A DNA stretch of 64,000 nucleotides from Neisseriaceae bacterium CLB008 (GCA_041228285.1 CP166133.1:2141380-2205379), one strand, 5' to 3'; shown: positions 25,809-35,427, counted from the first letter of the stretch. The notes: generated by a model not told the origin, from the sequence alone. Program-made: numbers and translations.

Positions 25809-27089
25809 TTAGGCTTCAAACAGCGTCTGGCCTAAGTAGCGATCGTCGGTAATGCCCGGCAGGGCAAAATAATAGCCACCGCCAAAAGGCTTGATGTATT
25901 CCTCTAAGGGCTCACCGTCTAGGCGTTTTTGGGTGCTGACAAAACCGGCGTCAAGGTCTTGCTGGAAGCACACAAAAATCAGGCCCATGTCGAGCTGGCT
26001 GGATTTGGTTAAACCCAAAGAATAGCTGTAGCTGCGACGGCGTAGCTTAGCCGTGTAGCGATGAGGATCGCGCGGTTCGGCACGGCGCATGTGTGAATCA
26101 TGCGGCGTGATTTTCCCTTCTGGGTCTTGATGGAAGGCAGGATCGTCAAACTCGGTTTTTTGACCAAAAGCCGCACCGCTGGCTTTTTGGCGGCCAAAAT
26201 CAACCTCTTGTTCGCCCAAAGGCGTGCGGTCCCAAAACTCTAAGAAAAAGCGAATCAAACGCACCACGTGATAGCTGCCGCCGACGGCCCAGGCAGGCTC
26301 GCCCGAATCTTTATTCACCCACACCAGCTCATCCATAAGCTTTTTATCGCTACCAGGTGCATTACCGGTGCCGTCTTTAAAACCAAACAGATTGATCGGG
26401 GTGTGGCCGTTACGGATGTCGCGCGCCGGTAAAAAACCGTCCATCTTCCACTGAGCAACTAAGCGCCCAGAAAAGGTTTTGACGATGTCGCGCACCGCAT
26501 AAATCACCGTTTCGCGACTATTGGCACAAATTTGCAACAGTAAATCGCCATCACACCAGGTGGCGTCGAGGGCATCGTTAGGGAAAGACGGCATTTCAAT
26601 CAGGTGCTTAGGCTTATGCGCCGCTAAACCATAGCGCTCATCAAACAAAGAAGCCCCCACCGAAGCGGTGATGCTGAGGCCATCAGGATGAATGTAATCC
26701 CCTAAAATACCTGATTCTGGCGGCGGATAGCGGCCATCTCGGGTAGGCTGTTCGCCGCCCTGAGTTAAAAACGCAATCTTGTCGCTTAGCTTATGAAACA
26801 ATTCGGCCACGCCAGCTTTGTCTTTAGCCACCACGGTAAAGGTGATGAAAATCGCTTCTTGCTGTTCAGGGTCGATGATGCCGGACTGATGCTCGCCCTT
26901 AAACGGCAGGCTTTGCAACGTCGGATCTTCCTCAACCGCAGGCTCTGCCGCTGGTTGCCCTTTTAATAGGCCATAACCCCCAACGGCCCCAATAATCAAG
27001 CCGCCGCTGGCCAAGCTCAAGCCTTTTAAGGCTTGGCGGCGCGAAGGGTTAACGGGTTCGGCCGTCACTTTTTTTGGTTCTGACATCAT
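25809..27089 (-). CDS. efeB: Dye-decolorising heme peroxidase EfeB
   Basis: Periplasmic DyP-type heme peroxidase of the EfeUOB iron-uptake system, proposed to oxidise ferrous iron or act on heme. The 426-residue protein has a Tat signal with SRRQALKGL at about 16-24, exporting it folded, and the DyP signature GFKDGTGN with the distal catalytic Asp, plus a His-containing DSHMRRAEPRDP region for the proximal heme ligand. AGGA precedes two adjacent ATGs (27089 and 27086), the second having better spacing. It begins seven bases after efeO and is the last gene of the operon. Confidence 0.94.
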   Translation of the reverse strand: MMSEPKKVTAEPVNPSRRQALKGLSLASGGLIIGAVGGYGLLKGQPAAEPAVEEDPTLQSLPFKGEHQSGIIDPEQQEAIFITFTVVAKDKAGVAELFHKLSDKIAFLTQGGEQPTRDGRYPPPESGILGDYIHPDGLSITASVGASLFDERYGLAAHKPKHLIEMPSFPNDALDATWCDGDLLLQICANSRETVIYAVRDIVKTFSGRLVAQWKMDGFLPARDIRNGHTPINLFGFKDGTGNAPGSDKKLMDELVWVNKDSGEPAWAVGGSYHVVRLIRFFLEFWDRTPLGEQEVDFGRQKASGAAFGQKTEFDDPAFHQDPEGKITPHDSHMRRAEPRDPHRYTAKLRRRSYSYSLGLTKSSQLDMGLIFVCFQQDLDAGFVSTQKRLDGEPLEEYIKPFGGGYYFALPGITDDRYLGQTLFEA

Positions 27090-27096
27090 GCGTCCT

Positions 27097-28236
27097 TTAA
27101 TTCAAACCCAAGGCTTCTGGCAATTCGGCCAGACGGGCTTCTTGTGCTGCCAACTGCTGTTTCAAAGTGGCCTGATCAGCGGCGCTCAAAGGCGTCTGAT
27201 CGGCATAAGGCTGCAATAGCGCCAACAGCGCTTCATAAGCAGTTTTAATCTCTTTTGCCATCTCAGGATGCGCCTTAGTCAACATCGGCGCCACCAGACG
27301 ATAAATGCGGTATGAACCCGCCACATTGGCCTTAACCCCGGCCACATCGGTTTTGGCATAGCGGTTTTTTTGGCCTTGTAATTTACCCTGCTCAGCTTCA
27401 CGCAACAGCGCCGCTGCAAACTGGATCATTTGATCGGCAGGCACGGACAAGGCCGCCACTTCTTTTTGTAAGGCCTCAATATCGCTCACCAGCTGAGCCG
27501 CCACAGGGGCTAGGCCAGCGGTGCTCTTTTCACCAAATAGGCCTTTTTCAAGCTTGTGTAAGCCCTTAAATTTAGGGTCGGCGGCCTGGTCAGCAAACAC
27601 CGACTCATCGGCCGCAATCGCCATATCTAAAGTAGAAAACTGTTTTAAAACCGGTTCAATGGTTTCGTAGTGCGCTAAAGTGGGCACATACAGGGCTTGA
27701 GCAGCCTTCACGTCATTGGCTTGAATCGCATCCACCATGGCGCGCGCGCCCTGTAATAACGCCCCTACTTCGGTACTCACGTACACTTTATATTCTGCTA
27801 CCGCTCCGACTAGCTCTACCGGCGTTGGCTTGCGGGTGCTGTCTGCGCCCGCAGCGGCTTCCACAATCAGCTTACCGCGAGGGTTAGATAAGAGGCCACA
27901 GGCCATCTCATAGGTATCTGGGTCTAAGGTCGTGGTCATTTTCTGGGTAAATCCTGGCGGAATATTCTCGCGCTCGTCAATGATGCGCACGCCTTTTAAG
28001 ATTTCCCACTCTACGGCACGATTGCTTTGGTTATTGATTAAAAAACGGGTTTTACCTGACTTAATGGTCAACTCCATCGGGTCACATTCATGCTCTAAGA
28101 TGGTGATTTTGACTTCTTGAATGTCTTCCTTGGCAGCGCCCTTCTCTTTACCTTCGCCGCCACAGGCAGCCAAAGCCAATACAGGCGCCAACAGCGCGCC
28201 ACGCCACCAAACCGATTCAAACAACGCAGTACTCAT
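27097..28236 (-). CDS. efeO: Iron uptake system component EfeO (cupredoxin + imelysin domains)
   Basis: Periplasmic iron-binding component of EfeUOB. The start at 28236 (379 residues) has AGGA six bases upstream; a start six bases earlier has no spacing. A hydrophobic signal ends in lipobox LAAC, so it is a predicted lipoprotein. An N-terminal cupredoxin-like domain contains EHECDPMELTI and YEMACG, with candidate metal ligands. The C-terminal M75/imelysin-type domain carries the family's HYETIEP motif. The lipoprotein anchoring differs from the soluble E. coli EfeO. It sits between efeM-like and efeB genes. Confidence 0.9.
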   Translation of the reverse strand: MSTALFESVWWRGALLAPVLALAACGGEGKEKGAAKEDIQEVKITILEHECDPMELTIKSGKTRFLINNQSNRAVEWEILKGVRIIDERENIPPGFTQKMTTTLDPDTYEMACGLLSNPRGKLIVEAAAGADSTRKPTPVELVGAVAEYKVYVSTEVGALLQGARAMVDAIQANDVKAAQALYVPTLAHYETIEPVLKQFSTLDMAIAADESVFADQAADPKFKGLHKLEKGLFGEKSTAGLAPVAAQLVSDIEALQKEVAALSVPADQMIQFAAALLREAEQGKLQGQKNRYAKTDVAGVKANVAGSYRIYRLVAPMLTKAHPEMAKEIKTAYEALLALLQPYADQTPLSAADQATLKQQLAAQEARLAELPEALGLN

Positions 28237-28286
28237 GTTCATTCCTATCAGAAATCAAAATCACATCTTAAAATAACAACTAAATC

Positions 28287-29186
28287 TTAGTTATCCAAAC
28301 CTAAAGCGCCGCGTAAAGTCGCCAACTCTTCGGCCAAGGCCGCGATTTGTGACTTCATCAATGCTTTATCTTGCTCGGTGACGGCTTCGTAAGATTGGAA
28401 ACCTTGGCCATCTGTGGTGCGGTATTTATTCAACGTCGCCTCAGCATCGGTGAAGCCAGCTTCAAGCTTGGTCAATAAAGCAGGGTCGGCTTTTTGGATC
28501 AGCGGCTTCAACAAGGCCACAATTTTCATAGAACCTTCTAGGTTACCGCTGAAGTCCCATAGGTCAGTACGGCTGTAGCGATCTTCTTCACCGGTGATTT
28601 TGGTCATGGCGATCTCTTCCATCAGATCAGCAGCGCCCTGAACCATTTTCACCACTGGAATTTGCTCTTCCTGTAGACGGCTTTGTAATTCCAATACGTT
28701 TTTCATCAAGCCCTCAGCATACACCTGAGCACCATCGGTGGTATTGCCTTCAAACAAGATTTTTTCTAAACGGTGAAAGCCTACGAATTCTGGGTCTTCA
28801 GCACCTTTTTTGAAGTCATCTTCACGCGCATCAATGATCGGATCTAAGTCACCAAACATTTCAGCAGCCGGTTCAATGCGCTCGTAATGCAAACGAGCAG
28901 GCGCATACAGTGCCTGAGCTTCTTCTAGATTACCGGCCTTGATGGCGTCGGTGAAGGCTTTGGTTTTGATCACGAACTCATCGACTTCGGCCAAAACATA
29001 CAGCTTGTATTGGCTCACCGGCTCAACAAAATCTTCGGCGCTGGGTACCGATTTTTCAGCGGTGGTGGCTTCGGCCGTGGTGACTTTTGCTTCTTCTGTT
29101 TTTTCGCTTTGACCGCAGGCAGACAAGGCAAACACGCTGGCAATGGCGCCAGCCAAAACGGCTTTACGTACGGATAACTTCAACAT
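28287..29186 (-). CDS. efeM: EfeM-type imelysin-domain lipoprotein
   Basis: A 299-residue lipoprotein (lipobox LSAC, Cys24) with a single M75/imelysin domain and no cupredoxin domain. It has the HYERIEP motif near residue 105 and GFHRLEKILFEG further on, both typical of EfeO/EfeM iron-binding domains. It therefore parallels the C-terminal domain of the EfeO downstream. AGGAG lies eight bases upstream of the ATG. Position between efeU and efeO makes a role in periplasmic ferrous or ferric iron delivery to EfeU likely; division of labour with EfeO is unknown. Confidence 0.88.
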   Translation of the reverse strand: MLKLSVRKAVLAGAIASVFALSACGQSEKTEEAKVTTAEATTAEKSVPSAEDFVEPVSQYKLYVLAEVDEFVIKTKAFTDAIKAGNLEEAQALYAPARLHYERIEPAAEMFGDLDPIIDAREDDFKKGAEDPEFVGFHRLEKILFEGNTTDGAQVYAEGLMKNVLELQSRLQEEQIPVVKMVQGAADLMEEIAMTKITGEEDRYSRTDLWDFSGNLEGSMKIVALLKPLIQKADPALLTKLEAGFTDAEATLNKYRTTDGQGFQSYEAVTEQDKALMKSQIAALAEELATLRGALGLDN

Positions 29187-29204
29187 AGCTAAAACTCCTG
29201 TTTA

Positions 29205-30029
29205 TTAAATAGCCTGCTTCTTGGCTGGCCAAAAGAAAAAGATTAAAGCGGGGATTAAATAGGCAAAATACACCACCAACTCACCCACGGTTGGGTGATC
29301 GTTATAGCCAAATAAGCCCATTAACACTGACCCCAACACCGTATGCGTCGACATAAAGGTATCGGAGGCATCGAACACGATGGTTTGTAAGCCATTCCAC
29401 AATCCAGCCTCGTGAAAAGACTTCAAAGCGCCGGCTAATAGGCCAGCGGCCACAAACAGAATCAATAGGCCGGTGTATTTGAAAAAACGGCGTAAATCCA
29501 AATGCACGCTGCCTTTATAAATGGCCACGCCCAATAAGATGGCCACCACCACGCCTAAAATCGCCCCGGATAGGGCCAACAGGTGGCTGCCATCTTGTTC
29601 AAAGAAGCTGAATAAAAAGAAGAGCGACTCCAAGCCCTCACGCGCGAGGGCAAAAAAAGCCATGCCGACCATCATCAGACCTTGGCCCTTGCTTTGATTA
29701 AGGGCACTGTCGATGCTGCTGGCCAGTGAATCTTTCAAAGAACGCGATGCTTTACGCATCCAGAAAATCATATAGGTCAAAACCGCCACCGCAATCAATG
29801 CTACCGAGCCTTCAAACAACTCTTGGCTACGCTGCGGCATTTCACCGACGGTTACAAACAAAATAACGCCAGCCACCACGCACAGGCCCACCGCAGCGGT
29901 AACGCCTAACCAAACGTATTTCATCCAGTGCTGGTTGCCGGTACGGTTTAAATAGCTGGCAATGATGCTGATGATGAGTGAGGCTTCTAAACCTTCACGC
30001 AGCATAATTAAAAATGTGGCTAAAAACAT
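29205..30029 (-). CDS. efeU: Ferrous iron permease EfeU (FTR1 family)
   Basis: Inner-membrane iron permease of the FTR1/OFeT family. The start at 30029 (MFLATFLIML, 274 residues) matches E. coli EfeU; an upstream ATG would add five residues without a ribosome binding site. The two iron-binding REGLE motifs are at residues 11-15 and 130-134, in separate membrane helices, and the protein has about seven hydrophobic segments. It is the first gene of the efeU-efeM-efeO-efeB operon and has a Fur box immediately upstream. Confidence 0.95.
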   Translation of the reverse strand: MFLATFLIMLREGLEASLIISIIASYLNRTGNQHWMKYVWLGVTAAVGLCVVAGVILFVTVGEMPQRSQELFEGSVALIAVAVLTYMIFWMRKASRSLKDSLASSIDSALNQSKGQGLMMVGMAFFALAREGLESLFFLFSFFEQDGSHLLALSGAILGVVVAILLGVAIYKGSVHLDLRRFFKYTGLLILFVAAGLLAGALKSFHEAGLWNGLQTIVFDASDTFMSTHTVLGSVLMGLFGYNDHPTVGELVVYFAYLIPALIFFFWPAKKQAI

Positions 30030-30058
30030 GATGCCTACTCGCATACAGAAAGTTCAAT

Positions 30059-30077
30059 AGTAATGATTATCATTAAT
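30059..30077 (-). promoter_or_regulatory. Fur box upstream of efeU
   Basis: The core TAATGAT-T-ATCATTA is a perfect 7-1-7 inverted repeat, and the 19-bp window matches the classical Fur consensus at 15 positions by hand count. It lies 30 bp upstream of the efeU start, in the promoter region, so iron-replete repression of the efe operon is expected. The remaining 230 bp to ghrA hold only a hairpin; the ORF in this stretch is not convincing. Confidence 0.85.
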
Positions 30078-30250
30078 GGCCGCAATCAATTTTAAAGAGT
30101 TTTTTGTGATTACTCAAATAATCAACGGGTTGACTTTTCAAAATAGTTCCACCAAACAGCAATCAAATAAACCAAGTAAAAACAAGCAACTAAAAACCCT
30201 CTACTATAAATTATCTGTTACAAATACCGGCCATGCTGACCACAAATACA

Positions 30251-30279
30251 AACAGGCCGCGGCAAAGCCACGGCCTGTG
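30251..30279 (-). terminator. Hairpin after ghrA, probable terminator
   Basis: Arms ACAGGCCG / CGGCCTGT with an inner GGC / GCC extension; the minus-strand tail is T-rich but interrupted (GTTTGTATTTG), so termination strength is uncertain. Confidence 0.6.
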
Positions 30280-30308
30280 TCACTACGTCATTGTGGTCAT
30301 GAAACCGC

Positions 30309-31250
30309 TCAATAACCTCGGTTTAGATCCACCAAGCCAGTAGGCTTCTGCCCAGCCTCTAGCGCCAAAATATTGGCGGCGATGGCGTCCATAGCCGGTG
30401 CTTGCAAGGTGATCGCAGCCGTATGTGGCGTGATGCTCACGCGCGGGTGGGCCCAAAAAGCGTGGTTAGGTATCAAAGGTTCTTGCCCAAAAACGTCTAA
30501 AGCAGCTCCAGAGATCTGGCCTGAATCCAGAGCCGCCAATAAGTCTGTCTCAACCACATGGGCCCCTCGGGCCAGATTCACCACATAAGCTTCTGGATTC
30601 AGCTGCGCCAGCAGCCTGGCATTGATCACCCCCACCGTTGCCGGCGTATTGGGTAACAGATTGATCAACATCTGCGTACCGTGCAAAAACGCGCCTAAGG
30701 CCTCCTCCCCTGCAAAGCTGGTCACGCCGGTTAAGTCCTTGGCTGAACGGCTCCAGCAGCGTACCGGAAACCCTTGCGCCACCAGCGCTTTGGCTACGGC
30801 CGCGCCTAAAACACCGGCCCCCATGACCCCGATCACAAAATCGGCATGGGCCCGTGCTGGCAACGGCTGCCACACGCCTGCCTGCTGCAAACGCTGATAA
30901 TCATCTAAGCGCCGAAAGTAACGCAGCGCCGTCGCTAAAGCGTATTCCTGCATTTGCTGGGCCATGCCGTTGTCTTCCAAACGCATGATGGGTACCCCTG
31001 TCGGCAAGCTGCCGGGGCGCCCTGCTTCTTGCGACAAAAGGGCATCTACGCCCGCGCCCAACACCATAATGCCTTTTAAGTCGGTACGATTGGCCAGCAT
31101 TTCGTAGGGCGGTGCCCACACCATGGCATAATCCGCAGGACCTTGATCGCCAGGTTGCCATACCCTTAAGTTCGCTTCAGGCAACCGTGCCTTCATGCCG
31201 CTCAGCCAAGATTCGGCCTCATTGCCCTGTTGGTAAAAAATAATGTTCAT
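30309..31250 (-). CDS. ghrA: Glyoxylate/hydroxypyruvate reductase A
   Basis: NAD(P)H-dependent reductase of glyoxylate and hydroxypyruvate, D-2-hydroxyacid dehydrogenase family. The 313-residue protein starts MNIIFYQ as in E. coli GhrA, has LKGIMVLGAGVDALL in the substrate-binding region, the nucleotide-binding GVMGAGVLGAAVA segment, and catalytic Arg in NLARGAHVVE, Glu in DVFGQEPL and His in ITPHTAA. Length is as expected. It is a single-gene unit flanked by terminators on both sides. Confidence 0.92.
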   Translation of the reverse strand: MNIIFYQQGNEAESWLSGMKARLPEANLRVWQPGDQGPADYAMVWAPPYEMLANRTDLKGIMVLGAGVDALLSQEAGRPGSLPTGVPIMRLEDNGMAQQMQEYALATALRYFRRLDDYQRLQQAGVWQPLPARAHADFVIGVMGAGVLGAAVAKALVAQGFPVRCWSRSAKDLTGVTSFAGEEALGAFLHGTQMLINLLPNTPATVGVINARLLAQLNPEAYVVNLARGAHVVETDLLAALDSGQISGAALDVFGQEPLIPNHAFWAHPRVSITPHTAAITLQAPAMDAIAANILALEAGQKPTGLVDLNRGY

Positions 31251-31290
31251 ACGGCCCTTCTGATTGAGAGTGTGTGCTCAACCCTATCAT

Positions 31291-31333
31291 AAAAATGCGG
31301 CCTCAACGACGTTTACCGTCGCCTAGGCCGCAT
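31291..31333 (-). terminator. Rho-independent terminator after the antiporter gene
   Basis: Two-part stem: outer ATGCGGCCT / AGGCCGCAT and inner CGACG / CGTCG, with a plus-strand A5 run providing the minus-strand U tract. Confidence 0.85.
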
Positions 31334-31356
31334 GCAAAAGAGCTTGCTGTAATAGA

Positions 31357-32793
31357 CTAAAAGGTTAATTTATCAATGGCCACCCAATAAATCGCCAGCG
31401 CGCCTAAACACACAATGCTGATTGCTGCGAGCTTAGCCGGCCAAGTGGGAAACGGGGCAACTTTCTTCTCATGGCAGGCCTTAAGAAAAAACAGCAGCCC
31501 TGGCGCATAGAGAATCATGCTTAACAACACAAATTGAAGGCCTCCGGCATAAATCAGCCAGGTACTGTACACCGTCGACACCGCAGCGAAGAGCAAAGCC
31601 ATCACCTTATTGCCCTGCCCTTTAAAGGCCTCTTTCAAGGCAAATGCTGAACACAGCCAATAAGGAATCAAACACATAGAAGACGCCAGCTGAATGATTT
31701 TATTGTAGCCAGAAGCATTGTAAAAATTATAAATCAGCAACAGCGTGATCAGGCCATTGGTCAACCACATCGCCGGTGCTGGCGTTTGGGCTCGATTCAC
31801 GCGTCCAAAAATAGCCGGTGCCGTATGCTGTGGCCCTCGACCACTCAGATAGAGCATCTCTGAAGCCAATAGCGTCCAGGCCAACAGCGCCCCTGCCACT
31901 GAAATCACCAGCCCCATATTGATCAATGCGGCGCCCCAAGGCCCTAAAGCGGCCGACATCACCATGGCCATAGATGGATTACGCATTTGCGCCAGCTCAT
32001 GCTGAGGCACAATGCCCAATGACAGAATGGACACACAGGCCATCAAAATCACGGTGATGAAAAAACCATACAGCGTCGCCCGGCTGACCACGCTTGGATT
32101 TTCGGCCCGTGTAGCGTAAACAGTGGCGCTTTCAATGCCCAAGAACACCCACACCGTAAACAGCATGGTCGATTTCACCTGCGCCATCACGCCCCCCAAA
32201 GCCGGCGTACCCCAAAAATCAGCGGTAAACACATCGACTTTAAAGGCCAAAGCCACGCACACGATAAACAGCACAATCGGCACCACTTTCGCAATGGTGA
32301 TGACGGTGTTCACCAAGGCGGCGCTGCGCACGCCTTTAAGGACAAAAAAATGCACCAACCACAGCACCACCACTTGGCCAATAAACGCCGGAGTCGTCGT
32401 GCCATCGCCAAAAAATTGAAACAGGGTGAATGAGCCTAGGGCGCTAAACAACACCACTAAATAACCCGCATTCCCCACCCAAACCGACATCCAATACCCC
32501 CAAGCAGCATTAAACCCGAGGTAGTCACCAAAACCATGACGAGCATAACCGTATACCCCATCATCAATGTCTTGACGATGGGTCGACAGCCACTCAAAAA
32601 TCTTGGCCAACGACAGCATGCCAAAAAATGTAATGACCCAGGCGATGATGATGGCGCCTGCGCCCGCGCCCTCGGCCATGTTTTGCGGTAAGCTGAAAAT
32701 ACCGCTGCCGATGATGCCGCCCACCACTAAAGCGGTTAACGCCACCACCCCTAATTTTTTACCACTGCCACCATCCTTATTTGCCTGTTCCAT
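31357..32793 (-). CDS. arcD: Basic amino acid antiporter, ArcD-like (APA family)
   Basis: Inner-membrane 12-13 helix exchanger of the basic amino acid/polyamine antiporter family, related to arginine:ornithine exchangers. I place the start at 32793 (MEQANKDGG, 478 residues) because GAGGGG lies seven bases upstream; the longer reading adds 14 residues without such a site. Visible family segments are VVGGIIGSGIFSLPQNM in helix 1 and FLGIESATVYATRAENP in helix 6. It lies 125 bp downstream of the ddaH-like gene on the same strand, so the pair probably handles arginine-type substrates or products such as citrulline. Substrate is inferred. Confidence 0.85.
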   Translation of the reverse strand: MEQANKDGGSGKKLGVVALTALVVGGIIGSGIFSLPQNMAEGAGAGAIIIAWVITFFGMLSLAKIFEWLSTHRQDIDDGVYGYARHGFGDYLGFNAAWGYWMSVWVGNAGYLVVLFSALGSFTLFQFFGDGTTTPAFIGQVVVLWLVHFFVLKGVRSAALVNTVITIAKVVPIVLFIVCVALAFKVDVFTADFWGTPALGGVMAQVKSTMLFTVWVFLGIESATVYATRAENPSVVSRATLYGFFITVILMACVSILSLGIVPQHELAQMRNPSMAMVMSAALGPWGAALINMGLVISVAGALLAWTLLASEMLYLSGRGPQHTAPAIFGRVNRAQTPAPAMWLTNGLITLLLIYNFYNASGYNKIIQLASSMCLIPYWLCSAFALKEAFKGQGNKVMALLFAAVSTVYSTWLIYAGGLQFVLLSMILYAPGLLFFLKACHEKKVAPFPTWPAKLAAISIVCLGALAIYWVAIDKLTF

Positions 32794-32918
32794 AACCACA
32801 CCCCTCGCCCGTATGCTCACCCGATTCACAGCCAACGTGAGGCACAGTGAAGCCCGTTGGCGCTTTAAGCGCCAACGGCCACTGCTACCATACGGTTAGT
32901 TAATGATAAGCGGGACGC

Positions 32919-33686
32919 TTAAAAGCGTAGAGACATACAGCTGACGCCACCGTCAATTTTTTGGTATTCCGAGGTATCCACTTCAATCACCTCATAGCCC
33001 AAGGCGGCAATTTTATTTCTGGCATTGGGAAATCCAGAAGGCATGATCACGCGACCATTCACCCAAATGCAGTTCGCCGCATACGATTCGGCCGGGTCAA
33101 TTTCAATGATGTTGTACTGCTGAAATTCGGGCTTGGTGACAAACTCACCGCAGGCCACCAGATTATTGTTTTCCAAATAGGCCAAGCCGGTTTTTAGGTG
33201 CAGCACTTCTTCTAGCGTCACCACCGAGCCGGTCAAACCATATTTTGCCAAAATGGCAATCATTTGGCGTGCGCCCTCGGCATTGGTCCGAGCCGATTCA
33301 CCAATGTAAAAATGGCTGCCCACCATCATGATGTCGCCCGCTTCAACGGTTCCTGGGGCTTCAATGTGCTCGACATGTTCATAGTAACGACGCACGGCAT
33401 CTTCGATGATTTTGGTTTCGCCGCGGCGGCTTTCGGCGCCTGGACGCGTGATGATGGCGCAATGTGGGGTACACAAGACAGGGTCTTCCACAAACACCGA
33501 ATCTGGAAATTCATTGGCAGGGGGTAAAATTAAAATATCCACTTCACATTGCTGTAGGGCTTCAATGTAACGATGATGTTGCTCTAGGGCTTTGCTGTAG
33601 ACCGGCTGGCCTAAGCTAGAGGATGTCAGGCCATCAACCAAAGCTGGACAAGGGGTACGCGCGATAATGTGGTTAAATTTAGTCAT
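32919..33686 (-). CDS. Dimethylarginine dimethylaminohydrolase-like enzyme
   Basis: Member of the guanidine-modifying pentein superfamily, best matching DDAH, which hydrolyses methylated arginines to citrulline and methylamines. The 255-residue protein has the expected catalytic residues Glu115 (TVEAGD), His163 (VLHLKTG) and Cys250 in the C-terminal GGVSCMSLRF, each one position from those known in the 254-residue Pseudomonas enzyme, and the FVEDP segment. Activity on other guanidines cannot be excluded. It precedes the antiporter gene. AGGCTT lies about eight bases upstream of the ATG. Confidence 0.88.
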   Translation of the reverse strand: MTKFNHIIARTPCPALVDGLTSSSLGQPVYSKALEQHHRYIEALQQCEVDILILPPANEFPDSVFVEDPVLCTPHCAIITRPGAESRRGETKIIEDAVRRYYEHVEHIEAPGTVEAGDIMMVGSHFYIGESARTNAEGARQMIAILAKYGLTGSVVTLEEVLHLKTGLAYLENNNLVACGEFVTKPEFQQYNIIEIDPAESYAANCIWVNGRVIMPSGFPNARNKIAALGYEVIEVDTSEYQKIDGGVSCMSLRF

Positions 33687-33962
33687 AATAAGCCTCCGTA
33701 GCTTATGAGTCAGTTCAAATAAAAAAGCACAACCACGGCCTCAATTTCACCAAACAATCACCACAAATGACACAATGTTTCAAATAAACACCATTATTGG
33801 TTTTAAAGTTCACAACCTCAATCTAGTCGCTTCCCCTCAACGGCACTTTGCGATAAATCAAAAAAGCCTTTTCAGCCTCAATGCTTTACCTAATCACACA
33901 TAAAAACACGCTTTCTTACATACCAAATGATTATAAATATAACAAAAACAATTAATTAACCT

Positions 33963-35012
33963 CTAGGCTTGAAAGGCCAGCATGCGCTTAATCGGCAATC
34001 GTGCTCTGGCCATTAAGGCCTCATCCAGCTCAATCTCATGCTCTGGCATTGCCGTGAGCGCGGCGCTTAGCGGCGCCAAGTCATTCATCGCCATCCAGGG
34101 GCAAAAGGCACAGCTTTTACAGCTCGCCCCATGGCCAGCTGTCGGCGCCGCTAAAAAATGTTTGTGCGGCTGTTGCTGCCGCATTTGATGCAAGATGCCT
34201 TGATCCGTGGCCACAATAAACGTTGACGCCGACAAGGTGCTGACCGCTTTTAACAAGGCACTGGTCGAGCCCACTACATCGGCCTCAGCCACTACGGCCG
34301 CAGGCGATTCTGGATGCACCAATACCTTGGCTTCTGGCCACTGCCGCTTTAAGGCAGCCAGCTCCAAGCCTTGAAACTCATCATGCACCACGCACGCGCC
34401 CGACCACAGCACCATGTCAGCGCCGGTTTGGGCCTGAATGTAGGCGCCCAAATGGCGATCGGGGCCCCAAATGATTTTATGCCCCGCCTGTTTGAGCGAC
34501 GACACCACCGCCAACGCAATCGACGACGTCACCACCCAATCCGCGCGTGCCTTCACTTCGGCACTGGTATTGGCGTAGACCACCACGATGCGCTCAGGGT
34601 GGGCATCACAAAATGCGGCAAATTCAGGCGCTGGGCAGCCTAGGTCCAGTGAACACGTCGCCGCCAAATCAGGCATGATCACGCGTTTGGCAGGACTCAA
34701 TATTTTGGCGGTTTCCCCCATAAAACGCACCCCTGCGACCACTAAGGTCGAGGCGGGATGAGTCTGACCAAATCGAGCCATCTCTAAGGAATCGCCCACA
34801 CAGCCACCGTTGGCCAAGGCCAAGTCTTGCAGCACAGGCGCCACATAGTAGTGCGCCACCAACACGGCATTTTTCGCCCGTAGTTGCTGCTCTATATCGG
34901 TTATGGCCGCCTGCTGCGCCTCTTGGCTTAAGGCCGCGGGGGTATTTGCCCATGCTCGGGCGAGGTGGCCATCCATCCATGCAGCGGGCCTTGTGTTCAA
35001 TTCAGTAGTCAT
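33963..35012 (-). CDS. nadA: Quinolinate synthase A
   Basis: Iron-sulfur enzyme condensing iminoaspartate and dihydroxyacetone phosphate to quinolinate in NAD synthesis. The 349-residue protein has [18 protein letters not shown] near the start, cysteine in [16 protein letters not shown] (cluster ligand region), and the C-terminal [13 protein letters not shown] motif with the cluster cysteines. It is not next to nadB or nadC. The start has AAGGAGC upstream. The stretch 33687-33962 on its 3' side is AT-rich with no convincing gene or terminator; its 5' side is the repeat array. Confidence 0.95.
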   Translation of the reverse strand: MTTELNTRPAAWMDGHLARAWANTPAALSQEAQQAAITDIEQQLRAKNAVLVAHYYVAPVLQDLALANGGCVGDSLEMARFGQTHPASTLVVAGVRFMGETAKILSPAKRVIMPDLAATCSLDLGCPAPEFAAFCDAHPERIVVVYANTSAEVKARADWVVTSSIALAVVSSLKQAGHKIIWGPDRHLGAYIQAQTGADMVLWSGACVVHDEFQGLELAALKRQWPEAKVLVHPESPAAVVAEADVVGSTSALLKAVSTLSASTFIVATDQGILHQMRQQQPHKHFLAAPTAGHGASCKSCAFCPWMAMNDLAPLSAALTAMPEHEIELDEALMARARLPIKRMLAFQA

Positions 35013-35119
35013 GTGGCGCTCCTTTTATTAATGCTCTATTTGAGCATTAAATACAAAACAATACAAGCACGCACTGATCGCGGCACTAAATGGCCTATTT
35101 TAAATAATATCAATCGAAT

Positions 35120-35220
35120 CGCCCGTTTTTTAAGCAGGTTCATTTATACAATTAAAAACAATAGCTTAATCACAACACCCACAGCTTATCCACACAACCA
35201 CCCCCGACTTTTGTGCAAAA
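35120..35220 (+). repeat. DnaA-box repeat unit 1
   Basis: Diverged left module beginning CGCCCGTTTTTTAAGC; TTATCCACA at 35186-35194; reversed box TGTGCAAAA at 35212-35220, whose complement TTTTGCACA fits TTWTNCACA. Confidence 0.8.
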
Positions 35221-35267
35221 CCCGCCGTAAAGCCTTTCTTTTATAGGTCTTGATTATTTCATTAAAT

Positions 35268-35368
35268 TGCCTATTTTTTAATCAATTGAATTTATACCCA
35301 TTAAATCAATGAGATAATACATACGCCCACAGCTTATCCACACACTCGTTCACGCTTCCTGTGCGTAA
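35268..35368 (+). repeat. DnaA-box repeat unit 2
   Basis: Left module at 35268; TTATCCACA at 35334-35342; reversed box TGTGCGTAA at 35360-35368 (complement TTACGCACA, one mismatch to TTWTNCACA). Confidence 0.8.
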
Positions 35369-35427
35369 CCGCCCAAAGCCCTAATATAAAAGCGTACACA
35401 GCCATTTATGATGACCTTCACACATCC

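Noticed and set aside
30076-30315. 79-codon frame between efeU and ghrA
   Set aside because: It starts within the Fur box region, runs through the ghrA hairpin and has no recognisable features.
34965-35246. 93-codon plus-strand reading frame over the nadA start and repeat unit 1
   Set aside because: It covers the nadA promoter and the repeat, has no ribosome binding site or family resemblance, and the frame is not conserved in the other repeat units.
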